Of a stretch of DNA of 64,000 nt, positions 18,884 through 42,770 are shown piece after piece. The notes beneath the pieces were generated by a model. The model was not told the origin of the DNA. It searched no databases and saw only the letters and a list, made by a program, of their open reading frames with translations. A program made the translations under genes and the position numbers. Source of the DNA: Hoplostethus atlanticus (Eukaryota > Chordata > Actinopteri > Trachichthyiformes > Trachichthyidae); NCBI GenBank assembly GCA_034670405.1, contig JAXDDX010000042.1, positions 2,047,001 to 2,111,000 of the forward strand, written 5' to 3'. The stretch's first letter is position 1, and the number at the start of each line of letters is the position of its first letter.

Positions 18884-19687
18884 TCTGCTATGAGAGAAAT
18901 GTCAGTTGTTGCTCTCAGGCCCTCGAATATCGGTTCAGCGTCAGTATTGTAACGGATGATCGGCCCCAATACTCTTAGCACTTCCTGTCTTACGTCTCCG
19001 TCAGAACATCAAATGCTTCTCCGGTCCGGCTGTCGACGGTGACGGTGACGGTGACGGCGGTTTGGTGGGAACATGAAGGGCACTGAGGCTCACTGGGGAT
19101 CTGTTGTATGATAAGCTTCTGCCGAAGTCTTTGTCTGTTTATTTGTGCCTTTTTTGATAGTCTTGATATCCAAGATTTGATGTGCAGCTTTTGTTTAGTC
19201 GGGAATCCGTTTTGTAATTGCAGTATAGCTCTTAAACAGGAACACAATCATACCGGGTGGGGGGGGGGGGGCTCTTTCAGTTATGTGATTTTAAAGAGAT
19301 TTGTTGCCACCGCAGTGATTTGTGACTGTACTGAAAAGATGAAAACAACATTTATATTTTTTGCGTTACCCTTTTCTCCTTGAGCCTCTTTTTTTTTTTT
19401 TTTTTTGGGGATGTTTTTGTGCAAATATTTTTATTGTAAAATGAATGTTATGTTTCTATCAGACACTAATCTTGTTTGAGTTGTCTCCAATTGAACTACT
19501 TCTCTCTGTATGTTTTGATCAGTATAAACCTTTAATTGTGTAGTTGACATTTCTGAAAGAAAAAGGTCCTTGGTTGTATTTTAAAGGTTTCTGTTCACCT
19601 GCCATAAAAATGGTTTGAATTGATCGGTCAGTTTAATTTTGCTGTCGTGTGAAGGATTTGACTTGAACAAAGCATTTCTTTGCTACT

Positions 19688-19693
19688 ATTAAA
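19688..19693 (+). promoter_or_regulatory. MAPK1: MAPK1 poly(A) signal ATTAAA (putative)
   Basis: ATTAAA is followed about 30 bases later by a T-rich downstream element (GGGTTTTTTATTTTATTG), the normal arrangement for cleavage near 19710-19720. Confidence 0.55.
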
Positions 19694-20972
19694 GACTGAC
19701 TGCCACTTTGAAATATCTGGGTTTTTTATTTTATTGAGTTTTATTTTTTGCAGCCATGACATTTAACTAGAGGTTAATTAAATATGATGTACCTTATCCA
19801 ACATCTCTGAATTCACTTTGTGACCCAGAAGATTAGATGACTCTATAAAGACGTTACCTAACCATATATATTAAAAATCAACATTTGAGACAGATTCAGT
19901 ACACATTGTCACAATTATCTTTACATACAGAATATCAAAAGTCTCTTGGAGCAAAACAATATTCTGTTCAATGAGAAGACTGAAAATTCTTAATAAAAAC
20001 TATTACTCAAAAAAACAAATGTGGTCTATTATCAGTTTGCCCCTTCACCATTTTACCATTCTGCTTTTCACTTTAAAGGCTAGAAAAAAGCTTCCAAACC
20101 CACTTTTTTTCCTTATCTGAATCTCGGATGGATGGATGGATACTTTATTGATCCCCTGCATCTCAGTCATGAAGTACCAAGTGTATCAAATGATCCACAA
20201 TTCAAGGCCATGTGCTATTACTAGTTAGGACTATACGACACACAATGCATTACAAAATTGATAGAGCACATCACATCACATCCTTAAAACAAATGACTAA
20301 CAGACATGATTCTTTCCTGCCAGATATTTGATGTTTATGTAGCTGTAAGCTATTTACACCAAGACGAGCCCTGATTTTAAAGGAATTAAATACTGAATTC
20401 TAACTAAATTACGTAAAACTATGGCACCAAAAGTCCAGCAAAAAAATCCTTACATTCATATCCTCCTAATCCAGCATCAAACACACATACTGTACAGACA
20501 CATTATGTAGCTACCACACTGTCCTTTAGGGGGCGCTGTCGTGCTGACTAAGAAGTCTACAACTTTCGTCAGACTGTTTTACGAGCCGTTCCAGGGTTGT
20601 GTTAAAACCCTGTTCTGTTTGTGAGGTTCAGCAGACAACACTGTCGGGATGACGGTCTTCATCTGAACAGTGGCCCTTCACTGTTCCGAGGGTCGCTCAG
20701 TTGAGCTTTAATCCGCCTTCACATGAACCTGAGAGGTTATTTGAGGATACGGTTTTAAAGGGATACACTGATGATATTCTGAAAATATACTTGATAAAAT
20801 ACAGTATAAATATAATTGATAAAATCAAACTTTATTTATATGTTTGTCTTGTGATGGTCACCGATTACAGGTTTTATTTTATCCGTCTCTTTTATTTCCC
20901 TCGCGTCGCTGATGTTGCCACATTTTTCGTGACCGACTTCCACTGAGCCTTTGTTTACTGCTGCGTTTTAAC

Positions 20973-21188
20973 CACGTGCTCACAATGCGCACACGCATGC
21001 GCAGTGTGGAATGTTGGCATTGGCACGTGTCTGTCTCAGTGGCGCGCATTCCCAAAAACAATCTGGCGTCGCGAACGCGCAACCCAGTAACCGTCCTCAG
21101 AAACACTGCGGTGATTGGCTGTTGATATCTAGGCCCGCCTTCCGTCGCAAGGGATTGGTTAGAGGGATATTACTCTTCTAACTATTGG
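20973..21188. promoter_or_regulatory. Promoter-like cluster: E-box, NRF1-like, three inverted CCAAT
   Basis: CACGTG at 20973-20978, CGCATGCGCA (NRF1-like) at 20994-21003, and ATTGG (inverted CCAAT, NF-Y type) at 21114-21118, 21154-21158 and 21184-21188, in a locally CpG-richer stretch. There is no TATA box. It sits 1.3 kb past the MAPK1 end and 8 kb before the first YPEL1 coding exon, so it could drive YPEL1 or an antisense non-coding RNA. Confidence 0.4.
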
Positions 21189-22436
21189 TCACTATTTGTA
21201 GAGGATGGCTGTGTAGCTAAGGGTGCCTCTGCTGCCTTCAGGTGCTGCTCATAAACTCCTACTTCCAAGTTTCCAATTCGTAAATAAGATTTATACCTTC
21301 AATTGCTTTTGGTCGGAATGAATCACAACATGGACAGTAACAAAAGTAGATTTTTCAATGTCTGCATTTGTATTTGATGGTTTTATTTAACAAAGCTACT
21401 TTGTGAGACAGCGGCAGCATGAAGAGTAGAAATGTTGTGAAGGAAAGTGATGTTTTAATTAATGTATAAGCCAAAGGTTGTTGTATATGCATGACAACTA
21501 AAAGCTAAGCAATGGATGGAAATGTTCATTATTTACATAGAATATGAACAATAACATATAAAACACATCACTGTTACCACCAGTTGTTGACATGGCATCC
21601 AGGCTGTCCGCCATTTGTCCATCAAGACATCCCCCCTAAACGTCACATCGCGGCACCTCGGTTATCATAGACAATTCTACTTTCTCAGTCTTATTTTCCA
21701 CTTTGTTGGATCGCCCATGTGCGCTGAACTGGAAATAAATATATGTCCGATAGCACGTGAAGGCAGCTCCAGCAGATAAAAAGAAAGGCTGCTTTATATC
21801 ACTTTGTAGAAGTTGGACTGTATGCAGCTCGAGCGCATCATCACAAAGGAAAAGTAGAACAAAACGAGCAGAGTAGAAACACCTGAAAGGTTTCATGTCG
21901 GTAAATGTCTGTTGCGTTTTTCAAACGGCATCAGAGCTAATTGGGATTAGGCCACAGAGCGTCGTCTGGTGTCGGAGAGAGAGCAACCCCGTTCAGCAAG
22001 TTGCTTTATATTTTACATTTTTAAATTAAACTTTAGGCCTTCCTTATTATTTTTACTATTTTTCGACTCCAGGCTGCAACATGCACACTCTCTAACACCG
22101 ATGGGATCCACTCAGCCCGTTTGGACGGACACCATCTAGCATCAAATGCATATTTTACGATTCCACAGTCTGTAGCATAAATGCGGTCCAGCTGAAGAGC
22201 CAGTGTCTCCGGTTAGACTTGATGGGACTCGACGTGATCCGAACAGGCTCCGCCAAGTGAAGTGGCCGCAGCATGGGACGGTGACAGCGTTTGGATTTCG
22301 GTCCGTGTTGTAAAGAGCAGCTTCAGTGGAGAAACTGTTTTCTTCACCTTTCCAAGGGGGGAGGCGAAGTGTTTGGGGGTGAGTATAGAGCGAGAGACGG
22401 TGCTGCAAGACCCCAACGAAGAGGATGTTCCTATTA

Positions 22437-22550
22437 TACTCCTATAATATACCTATAGGGACTTAAAGTGTCTCAATAGTGAGTTTATAGTGGCCTTGTC
22501 GTACTTTATGGTATGTGTATCTCCTGTGGCATCACTATAGTTCTGCTGTG
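22437..22550 (+). repeat. Diverged direct repeat, copy 1
   Basis: Shares CCTATAGGGACT, a GTGAGTTTA segment, CTCGTCGT/CTTGTCGT, CTTTATG and CTCCTGTGGCATCACTATA in the same order with 23340-23490. Confidence 0.6.
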
Positions 22551-23339
22551 TGTTTGTATCCTGCTAAAATGTATTGCAGGATTATTATGGCTCTTTTTCA
22601 CAAGGGACACTTTTAATTGCATTTAATGTGATCGTATCATCATGATGGGTTGCGTTCAAGAGCAAAACACCGATTCGATGCCTATTCAGCTAAATTCGCG
22701 CATCACTGTTATTACCAGCATGCTTCTGGCTCGCATATCTCGGTCAACATGGGGCTTAATGCCACGTGAACGGCTGACAAACACCATGAAAGGCGCTGCA
22801 TCTATTTCATAATCCTCCCATGCAGACAGCCCAGGATATAGAGTCTATCTATACACGGATCCGGGTCCACAGTGAGGCGACGGTTCGGGTCTCGGACTCA
22901 CGGCGCGTTGGCAACAATGTTTTTCTCAAAGGAAAATCGACTGTGAATCAGTCAGTAGGGAGGCTCGTGCTCGACGGCAGGACAGCGGGCAGCCTGTTGT
23001 TTGGGGTAGGTATCAACATCAATCACACCCCAGCCCCTTTATTTCTAGTGTCATGATATTCCAGTCCAATGTCATGGACGGGTGATGCAGCACCGGAACA
23101 TGAACGGTACCGGAGGGGAGGGTCGTCATCAAGGTTGATCTGGCACGTTGCGATGTTTTTTATTATACATATAAAAAAAGAAAAAGGGGCACAGCCTCGT
23201 TTCATATGGCACAACTCAGAGAAATGTATTGAGTGAGCCTGTTGGCGCAAAGCTCTGGAGAGTTTTCTGGTTGTTTATCTAGAGGACCCGCAGGAAAAAT
23301 ACCTAGAATACTCCTAGAATACTGCTAGAATACTCTTAG

Positions 23340-23490
23340 AATACTGCTAGAATACTGCTAGAATACTCCTATAGGGACTGACAGTGTGTCTTTGGTACTC
23401 AGTGGTGAGTTTAGGTTGACCTCGTCGTGCTTTATGCTATTTTTTATTTCCTGTGGTATCACTATAATATTCTAGTTTTGTTGTGATAAT
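23340..23490 (+). repeat. Diverged direct repeat, copy 2
   Basis: Same block order as 22437-22550, about 0.9 kb away. It is preceded by six tandem AGAATACTNCT-type units (about 23302-23370). Confidence 0.6.
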
Positions 23491-24117
23491 TGAATGGAAA
23501 CCTTAAACAATGTTATGATGGTAAGGGAGGATTTGATGCGTCATTCAAATCAGTTCATGATTATTTCAGGAATTATTTGTGAAATAATGTCACATGGACA
23601 ATTCAAGTGAAAATGTGAAAACGTCTCGAGACCAAATGGGATTCTTCCACCAATCAGCACGAGGAGGGACATGGTGTTGGATCTCTAATGGAAACGGGCA
23701 TAACAATGGAAAAGACCAATTTTAAGGCATCATCTTCCCTGCTCTTGTATTTATTTACACATCCGGGTGTCTGTGCTTTCCCTCCTCCCCTCAGTGGCGT
23801 TATGTGCTGCGTTCAAGTCGGATGGGAAATAATTCGCTGCTCAAAACTTCTGCTGATCAAAGCAACAACTGGGAAGCTGGAAAACCCAATGATTGAAACT
23901 TTCTCGAAGATTCTACTATAATTCACTTTGTTCGACCATGACAGTTGTTCTCAGCTTGTTCACACTCAACATATATGCGTTTAATGTGTCATTCATCTAA
24001 TTTTATAGTAGTTTTACAGCAAATAATAATTCAGAAGAAAAGTCTGAAAAGTCATCATCAAACCCTGACTTTCCAATTAGTATGAACCACCTGAAAGCTA
24101 AGATGAACAGTATTCTC

Positions 24118-24150
<33 letters not shown>

Positions 24151-24479
24151 CTTTATTGTTTTGAGTGTAGTGTAATTAAAACAATATGAAAATATAAAGA
24201 AAATATTGACGATTCAAGAAGTATTTACTATCTGAAAGCTGAGGTGAATAGCATTAAAAAAACAAGAAATAATAATATTTATAGAGAAATGTACAAAATG
24301 TTTGAGAAGATGAATAAAAATATGAGCACCAAATAAAAACCTGAAAAATAAACCAAGAAGAAAAAGAATAAAACGCACGGTGAGATTAAACCCCCAAAAT
24401 ACAGACCACTCAAAGTAGTGTTCACCAACCTGTATTTACACATTTCCCAACGGGACCCTGAACGCAGCATCGGGAGCCA

Positions 24480-24807
24480 CAGCTCGCCAATTGGGGAACC
24501 GCGGGTGTCAATCAGAGTTTCGTCTCCTCCCACGGTGACGTTTCCATATCAAAGTAAGCAGGCCAGTCCATTACGCACACAAAAGAAACAACAAAGACTG
24601 TGTGGGGAAAAATGACACCCAGCAGCACCTAAAGGACGCGACTCCTCCGGCAGCAGCGGCACCCAATGGACCAGCGCGCGTCCAGGAGGTCCACGAGACG
24701 AGGACACCCGTTTATTTAACTGACCCCCCCCCAGCCCCCCTTCCTTACACACACCACCTCCAGCCACATACACCAAGCTGCGTTCTGGTCCCATCTGATC
24801 CGGATTG
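24480..24807 (+). promoter_or_regulatory. YPEL1: Possible YPEL1 first exon and promoter
   Basis: A moderately CpG-containing stretch with GGTGACGTTTCC (CRE-like half site TGACGT, about 24534) ends at GGATTG|GTGAGTAC, a near-perfect 5' splice site (exon end 24807). YPEL1's first coding exon has a splice acceptor just before its 5' UTR part, so a non-coding upstream exon must exist, and this is one candidate. No transcript evidence is available. Confidence 0.3.
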
Positions 24808-25566
24808 GTGAGTACTCAGACCAGACTAGATCTAGGGATGGATCCAGCACGAGCTCTTTGTTGGTGTTGGATGAACACATTTTGGAGAGGAAGGAAGGGG
24901 GAGGGGGTGGGGGGGTCTGGCGTTACAAAGCATGTTATTTTGTTTTTAAATCAACTTATTCCAGTTGGTTTCAAGTGGCTGGCTGATCCTGGGTCTGCGG
25001 TGTGTTTTTCTGGAGGCAGTGCTGACAGTCTTTTGTTTGGCCACTCTCTTCCTGTTGCTGGTTACCAAGACGCACAATGTGGTGCCTCTTTGTTTTCACT
25101 TTGTTCTCCAACATCAGCTGCTCTCTGCTGCGTTACCTGTCAAGACGACTCGGCTCTAAAATAATGTTCTTTAATTACAAATGTTGACTTGTTGCCAAGT
25201 GGAGCCGCGAGGAGCAGAGAGCTAGTGGTCCTGTAGTATACTGATGATACTATACAGAACATACCATGCAGACACTATAGGTGGAATAAGAACCATGCTA
25301 CATTAATGCCTTAGGAGATTAATAACAATACCATGTGGCATCTGATAACCTGAAGACATGAAGACACGAGGCAACAAACAAACAAACAAACAAACAAAGC
25401 TCTGCAGTAATGTTTACTTTTCCTTATGTGACCTTTTATGAAGAAAAACAAAAACATGAGGTGTGCGTCACATCATCTGTCACTTTCTGGCTGTTTTTTG
25501 TGTGTGTGTGTGGGGGGGGGGGCAATAATAACATGCTGTGTGTGCACGTGCTTGTGTGAGAGCGAG

Positions 25567-25662
25567 ACCCCCCCCCCCCCCCCCCCCATGGGAAGTACAG
25601 TACAAAAGCCAATCATTACGCATGATGATGGTGATGAAGTGGAACCGCTGGTATAATTGTTA

Positions 25663-25695
<33 letters not shown>
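25567..25695. repeat. C run and (GT)n microsatellite
   Basis: About 20 C residues at 25567-25587 and (GT)n at 25665-25695. A (T)GTGG run precedes them at 25499-25522. Confidence 0.9.
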
Positions 25696-25699
<4 letters not shown>

Positions 25700-26594
25700 C
25701 GCGCGCTCAGGCCTACGCTCTATATTTATATTGGGTTAATTTAAAAGGGGATTTTGTTCTTTAACGATGGACGGTGTTTTATATAGATGACATAATCCCA
25801 TACAATGACACTCAATCTAATCTCCTCGTCCAGAGCAGAGCTCCGTCCTCCCTGGCGGCGGGCGGCGGGCTGCGGGCTGCCAAGGTAGCTGTGGCTTTTG
25901 TTTTTACATTTTTGCATTCCCAGACGAGCCTCTTCAGACCAGCGGTGCTCCGCATCACGGCTGCTTCCTGTTGAGTTGCGGAAGCTCCTTTGTTTTGGTG
26001 TCTGGCGTCTGGCTTCTCTGCACGCCGCGCTTCCTGTTGCTGCACGTTGTGCTCAACTGGAAACTGGTAGCTCCTGTTGCTGATCCTCTGCTGCTTCCTT
26101 CTCGGGGGTGCAGGGCCAGTTGTGTTGTTAAGGAGGTGCAGGCGTTGGTGAGGCCGAGACCGTTGAGTCTGGCCAAAAATATGTGAAGATGTTGTTGTTG
26201 TTGTTGTTGTTTTTAAAGATTAAGATGTTTGTTGTTTTTAAGCAGAGCAGGAAGTTTCAACTCTTACACTATTAGATTACAACATGCTGATGACAAGAAG
26301 TGTGAATCACTTTATGTCTTGATAATCTGGGGATGTCGGTTGTAAAGTAATAATCCACGAAGCTACATAGAAATAAATGTTTGTCTTTTCTGGGAGAAAC
26401 CCTCTGGAGACAGGAAGTGATGCATTTTAAGAACTGGGTAGTTAGCATGAGCAGTGATAGCCACCGTGGCTGAACAGACAAAGAAAAGAGCGCCACCTAC
26501 AGGAACTCAAACTCCATCAACAGAAAATCCAAGGAGAAAGACGTCACAGTACTGGACACACTGTTTGATTGACAGGTGATCTCTGGGAAGAGCA

Positions 26595-27390
26595 GTGAAG
26601 GAACACCACAGTGAGGAACACCACAGTGAAGAACACCACAGTGAAGAACACCACAGTGAGGAACACCACAGTGAAGAACACCACAGTGAAGAACACCACA
26701 GTGAGGAACACCACAGTGAAGAACACCACAGTGAAGAACACCACAGTGAGGAACACCACAGTGAAGAACACAGTGAAGAACACCACAGTGAGGAACACTA
26801 CAGTGAAGAACACAGTGAAGAACACCACAGTGAGGAACACTACAGTGAAGAACACAGTGAAGAACACCACAGTGAGGGACACCACAGTGAAGAACACCAC
26901 AGTGAGGGACACTACAGTGAAGAACACCACAGTGAGGAACACCACAGTGAAGAACACCACAGTGAGGAACACTACAGTGAAGAACACAGTGAAGAACACC
27001 ACAGTGAGGGACACCACAGTGAGGGACACTACAGTGAAGAACACCACAGTGAAGAACACCACAGTGAGGAACACCACAGTGAAGAACACAGTGAAGAACA
27101 CCACAGTGAGGAACACCACAGTGATGAACACCACAGTGAAGAACACAGTGAAGAACACCACAGTGAGGGACACCACAGTGAAGAACACCACAGTGAAGAA
27201 CACCACAGTGAGAAACACCACAGTGAAGAACACAGTGAAGAACACCACAGTGATGAACACCACAGTGAAGAACACAGTGAGGGACACCACAGTGAAGAAC
27301 ACCACAGTGAAGAACACCACAGTGAGAAACACCACAGTGAGGAACACTACAGTGAAGAACACCACAGTGAGAAACACCACAGTGAGGCTG
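26595..27390 (+). repeat. 15-bp minisatellite array 1 (GTGAAGAACACCACA)
   Basis: About 53 head-to-tail units of GTGARGAACACCACA, some shortened to 9 bp (AACACAGTGAAG type), with variants GGGACACC, AACACTAC and GAACACC. The unit length is a multiple of three and lacks stops, which makes long artefactual frames on both strands. The 3' flank AGGCTGAGAGATGAAGAT is identical to that of array 2 at 48228-49427. Confidence 0.95.
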
Positions 27391-27752
27391 AGAGATGAAG
27401 ATAAAAAAAGAGGATCTTGTGGATCACCACTTTAAAGAAGTAGTTGTCTGTGTAGACATGTTGCGGTATCCTCGGCTCACAAAAAATACTGAAATGCTAA
27501 GCTAACTATGGTTAGCGTTTTTTTTTATTGTTTCTTTCCGTTGCAGCTTCAAACCCAAGTAGTATCAATATTAGCTCTGGATGAAGGCAAGGGGGCGGGA
27601 CCAAGAGGAAGAAGACACTAGTTGAATCTAGTCAATCAGACAAACTACCATCAAATCTTTTAATTTACCTGAATTGTAAAAGTGAAAGTTAAAGACACAT
27701 TTGCACTTTTACTGACATTAAGTTTCCATCAGTGTGTTGGGTCACTTCTGCA

Positions 27753-27759
27753 ACACCCC

Positions 27760-27814
<55 letters not shown>
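27753..27814. repeat. C run followed by (AC)n
   Basis: About 20 C residues then about 20 AC dinucleotides. Confidence 0.9.
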
Positions 27815-27817
<3 letters not shown>

Positions 27818-29009
27818 GGAAGCTGCACTGTAGCAGCCGGAGATGTTTGAAGTACTTCATTACCCAGAAATCATGTAATGTGATGTCAGTAAAGCACAAT
27901 CCTTTTATCCTTGGATCTAGATGTAATGTAGTGGTTGGTCTGCAGCAGGTTCAGTTGGTGAGTCCTCCTTCCTCTGGATGGGGGGGGGGGGGGGGGGCTA
28001 TTTTCTCTGTTGTAGCCTCAGTTTGTGATTTCGGCTGATAAGACCTTATAAACCCGCCTAGCGCAGCTTCAAACTAGCTGTCCAGACCAAGTCAAGGCTG
28101 GAGACTAACTGGTTGGTTAGTCTGGTTGGGCTCTTCTAGTGTGAAGCGGTCCAAGACTCGCCAAGACTGAGTGTCATCCTGGCAACAGCCAATGGGAGTT
28201 CAGCTCAAAGGGGAAGACAAAGGTGACGATCCAGAAGAGTCACAACTCCCATTCACGTAGACTTTAGGTCAGTAAGATTCCCAACACCACTTGATCCAGT
28301 TTTGGAGGAATAAATCATATGAAATGGTAAAACAGGCCAATGATCAATGATCAGGATGCTATTTCAAATAAGGTGAGAGTGAAGTCATGCTGGCTAGACT
28401 CCGCCCCTCTGGTTGTTAGTCATGATTCACAGGGAAGTCGCCAAACTGGTCTGAGGTCTAAGTGAGTAATGGTGACCAGTTGGTGGAGAGGAGGAAGCTG
28501 GTTGGTTTGAGTCTGCAATCACTTTAGTTTTACTTCTTTATTTAATATATATATATATACAGCTGTCATCAGGACGAGACAGATTATAAAAATCACCATT
28601 CGACACGTTTTTTGAAGTTTATATCTTTTGAAGAAATAAATAAATACACATAAATACACATAACCTCTAAGTCAGGAAGTGCTGTACTATCTCATCCATG
28701 CATCCATATCTCTAACGGGACGATTCAAACATAAAGCACTTTTTTATGATCATATCATAAACAGTGAAGAAGAAATGTGTTTCTCCTCAACTGAAAGCTG
28801 TGTGGCCTCCAATAAGAGAGGTGTTGTTTGACCAGTCAGTGTTCAGTTACATCACCACATCCTGGTAGTCAACAACATGCGATCGTAATCATATAATAGG
28901 TGATTGTAATCAAATGATTGCCCCTGCAAATGAGCTGTGTTTGTATTGTGAATGCTGCTATAAATAGGAGGTCTGGGCGTGTCACTCATTGTCCCCTCCC
29001 TCCCGGCAG

Positions 29010-29176
29010 GTCTGATTTTCTCCGTGGTGTCGGTGTGGAGTCTGCCACACACCCACTCCACAACAACGACGGCTTTTGCTTGCATCTTCCAGTGTTTCTT
29101 CTGTCAGCAAGTCCAGCAGAGCTGCAACTCTTCCAGTGCCAGCCCTGACACCAGCGAAGAGCCCTGCCCGATTGAC
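29010..29176 (+). other. YPEL1: YPEL1 5' UTR part of first coding exon
   Basis: It starts after acceptor CCCTCCCTCCCGGCAG (AG at 29008-29009). The YPEL1 frame stays open through all of it, though no ATG in that frame occurs before 29177. That ATG is chosen because it gives the conserved [11 protein letters not shown] start. Confidence 0.7.
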
Positions 29177-40511
<11,335 letters not shown>

Positions 40512-42684
40512 TGCTGCGGCTCCCTGTCCTGACCTTTGAATGCTCTGTATTGAACTGTGGAGCGACAACCATCGACCACCCTGCCCCCCCACGCCCCCCC
40601 CACCCTCCTTCGCCTCTTTCACGTGCACACACCCACCTGCTCATCGTGAAACTGATGAACAATGATGTAAAAAAGACGATTAGAAAGAGGAGCAACTTGG
40701 AAATGGCGTCACAGGAATCCTCCAGTTACTTGGAAGACCTCCGGAGCTTCGACCCCCCAACCCCCCAATACATGCTTACAAGTGATTGTGAATGGAGACC
40801 CCTAACCCCCCCCAGAGAGACAGAGGAGGGTGAATTCATGTTTTATGTTCTTTTCTATAGTTTGAACTGGGTTGGGTGAGGATTCGGTTACTGGTCAGCA
40901 TTTCCTTCCCTGTCCGTCTGTCTTGGTTTCTGTATTTGTGCCTGTAGCTGAGCATGCTTTTCTTTGCTGATGTCCAAATGGGTCGTCCAGGGAGGGACAG
41001 GGGTTCATGGAGTTAAACATATGTAGCAGCATCTCGCTTTTTAAACAGTGGATGGGTTTCAGTGGTGAGACTTTATATCCGTTATAGTTTTATCCTTTTA
41101 TCTTTCCTTTCTTGTGAATTTTCTTTTTCCCCCCTCCTGGTACTGTTCAGTACCCAGAAAGCATCGGAAGCAGCACCTAGTATTTGTTTGACATAAATGG
41201 ATATATACTTATATATAGATATATATACATCTATATACATGTTTGTAGTGTTTGGCTAAATGCGATTGTGGCTGGTCCCATTTTGCAGCAGTGCTATAAA
41301 TGAAACGAGAGCAGAAATAGATTCTCGCCGGGGAACTGAACATCACTGTCCACATGTCATGAAACCACATGGCAGACTATACTACTCCACTGTCTCGCAA
41401 TGAGAGACACATATACATACTAGGATTACATATCCACAAGTACTATGAAAAGACTCATAGTATGTAGTTATTGAACATGGATTTTCTCTATATATTGATA
41501 TTTATCCTCATGCACATATGTATATATGCATATAATGTATGTGTATATGCATTGTGTGTGTTGACCAACAGCGTACTTGAACCTTCGTTTGCACTTTGCA
41601 GAGGCCTTGGGTTCAGAAGCTTAGAGGCAAACGTTTGTCTGCTCTGTTTTATGGCCTTTCACAGATGAATGAGGGATAGTTGCCGATGTGGGAGCCGGAT
41701 GGTTTTGAACTAGCAGCACAAATGTGAATTGGTGTCTGTTAATGAAGGATTTGATTGTAGCGTTAGCAGCAACCTGTTACATCTAGACACTTCCCCTTAA
41801 TAACATTGGATTATCCAGACACCTTCCTTTGCCTCTTGGTTTCCTCAAATGTTTTGTGATCTAGAGCAAAGAGAGGAAGATCATTTCTACTTGGCTGCTG
41901 TCCTCGACCGTCCTCCGTGTCTTCCCACTCTTGTAGGTGTTTTGCACTTTATGCTTGTCTGGCTTATTGCAGCGTCTGAATTGTCACTTTTTTCGTAGCT
42001 GTTGTCTTTGGTTTGCCTCTAAGCAGTATGAATCTTGTGCCTCTTCAAAAAATGAACGCCTCCCCTTTTCTGTTGTGCAGTGCATAACTCTGAAACCTAC
42101 ATGTGAACCGATGTGTCTTCACCTTCCGGTTCAAAATGGCCCTCAAAATTACTCTCGCCAAATCCTCGTAGAGCTCCGCCCCTTTCTTTGGACAGGACAG
42201 ACTATCCAACCTGAATGTATACATACTTATATATTTTATATGTTCAAATTTAGAGGTGCAAAAACAGATGAGCTATGGATGTTCCATATATTATTTCTCA
42301 GAGTACAGCAAAGAGGAAATGGTTTGTAATAGGTGGGATGACCAAGCGTTGCCCAGGGGCTTGTTGGGTAACTTTTTATTGGCAATGACGAAAAGATGAT
42401 TGCAGGGTGGGATGGGAGAGATTTAAAATCAGCAGTGATTGATTACTTTGCCGGCAAGGTCAGTCAGATCACATGACCTTTTATTCTAAAACGATGACAA
42501 TGCAAATCCTAAATAGTTAGCAGTGATACCTACTTGAAAATATAAAGACAATAACAGCTGAGATATTGGCCCGTCTTACAGTTTTTGTACATAAAGTAAC
42601 ATATTTAAGGTTTTATACGTATTTCTACTGGGTTAGTTGTTTTACTTCCCCAACTTGAAGCACTTTTGTTCACTGTACCTCTGG

Positions 42685-42686
<2 letters not shown>

Positions 42687-42722
<36 letters not shown>

Positions 42723-42736
42723 GCGTGTACCTCTGG

Positions 42737-42768
<32 letters not shown>
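42687..42768. repeat. Two (GT)n tracts separated by a duplicated spacer
   Basis: The segment GTACCTCTGGCTGTGTGTGT occurs twice in tandem, so the microsatellite and its left flank are duplicated as a unit of about 52 bp. Confidence 0.85.

Positions 42769-42770
<2 letters not shown>

Larger units (their letters stand above)
16319..19715 (+). other. MAPK1: MAPK1 3' UTR terminal exon (putative)
   Basis: It begins after a polypyrimidine-AG acceptor and runs about 3.4 kb to an ATTAAA hexamer followed by U-rich sequence. A long 3' UTR is normal for vertebrate MAPK1. It contains a CT/GT-rich simple repeat (17177-17300), a 439-bp MITE with long inverted arms (18445-18883), a G run (about 19258-19270) and a T run (about 19389-19406). 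The extent is inferred from signals, not from transcript evidence. Confidence 0.5.
19725..29009. other. MAPK1-YPEL1 spacer, probably including YPEL1 non-coding 5' exon(s)
   Basis: No protein gene was recognised. Contents: a retroposon tail with GATGGATGGATACTTTATTG (20127-20160, minus orientation), a promoter-like cluster (20973-21188), a diverged direct repeat (22437-22550 and 23340-23490), (AAT)n at 24117-24150, a possible first exon ending at 24807, a GC-rich stretch at 25840-26080, C-run and GT microsatellites near 25567-25695, the first 15-bp minisatellite (26595-27390), C/AC repeats at 27753-27814 and a G run at 27980-27998. Confidence 0.6.

Noticed and set aside
26544-27435. Open frames of 267-278 codons (HHSEE, NTTVK and FLTVVF repeats)
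   Set aside because: All are translations of a 15-bp tandem repeat in three frames; unit length is a multiple of three and lacks stops. No signal, splice or domain supports them.
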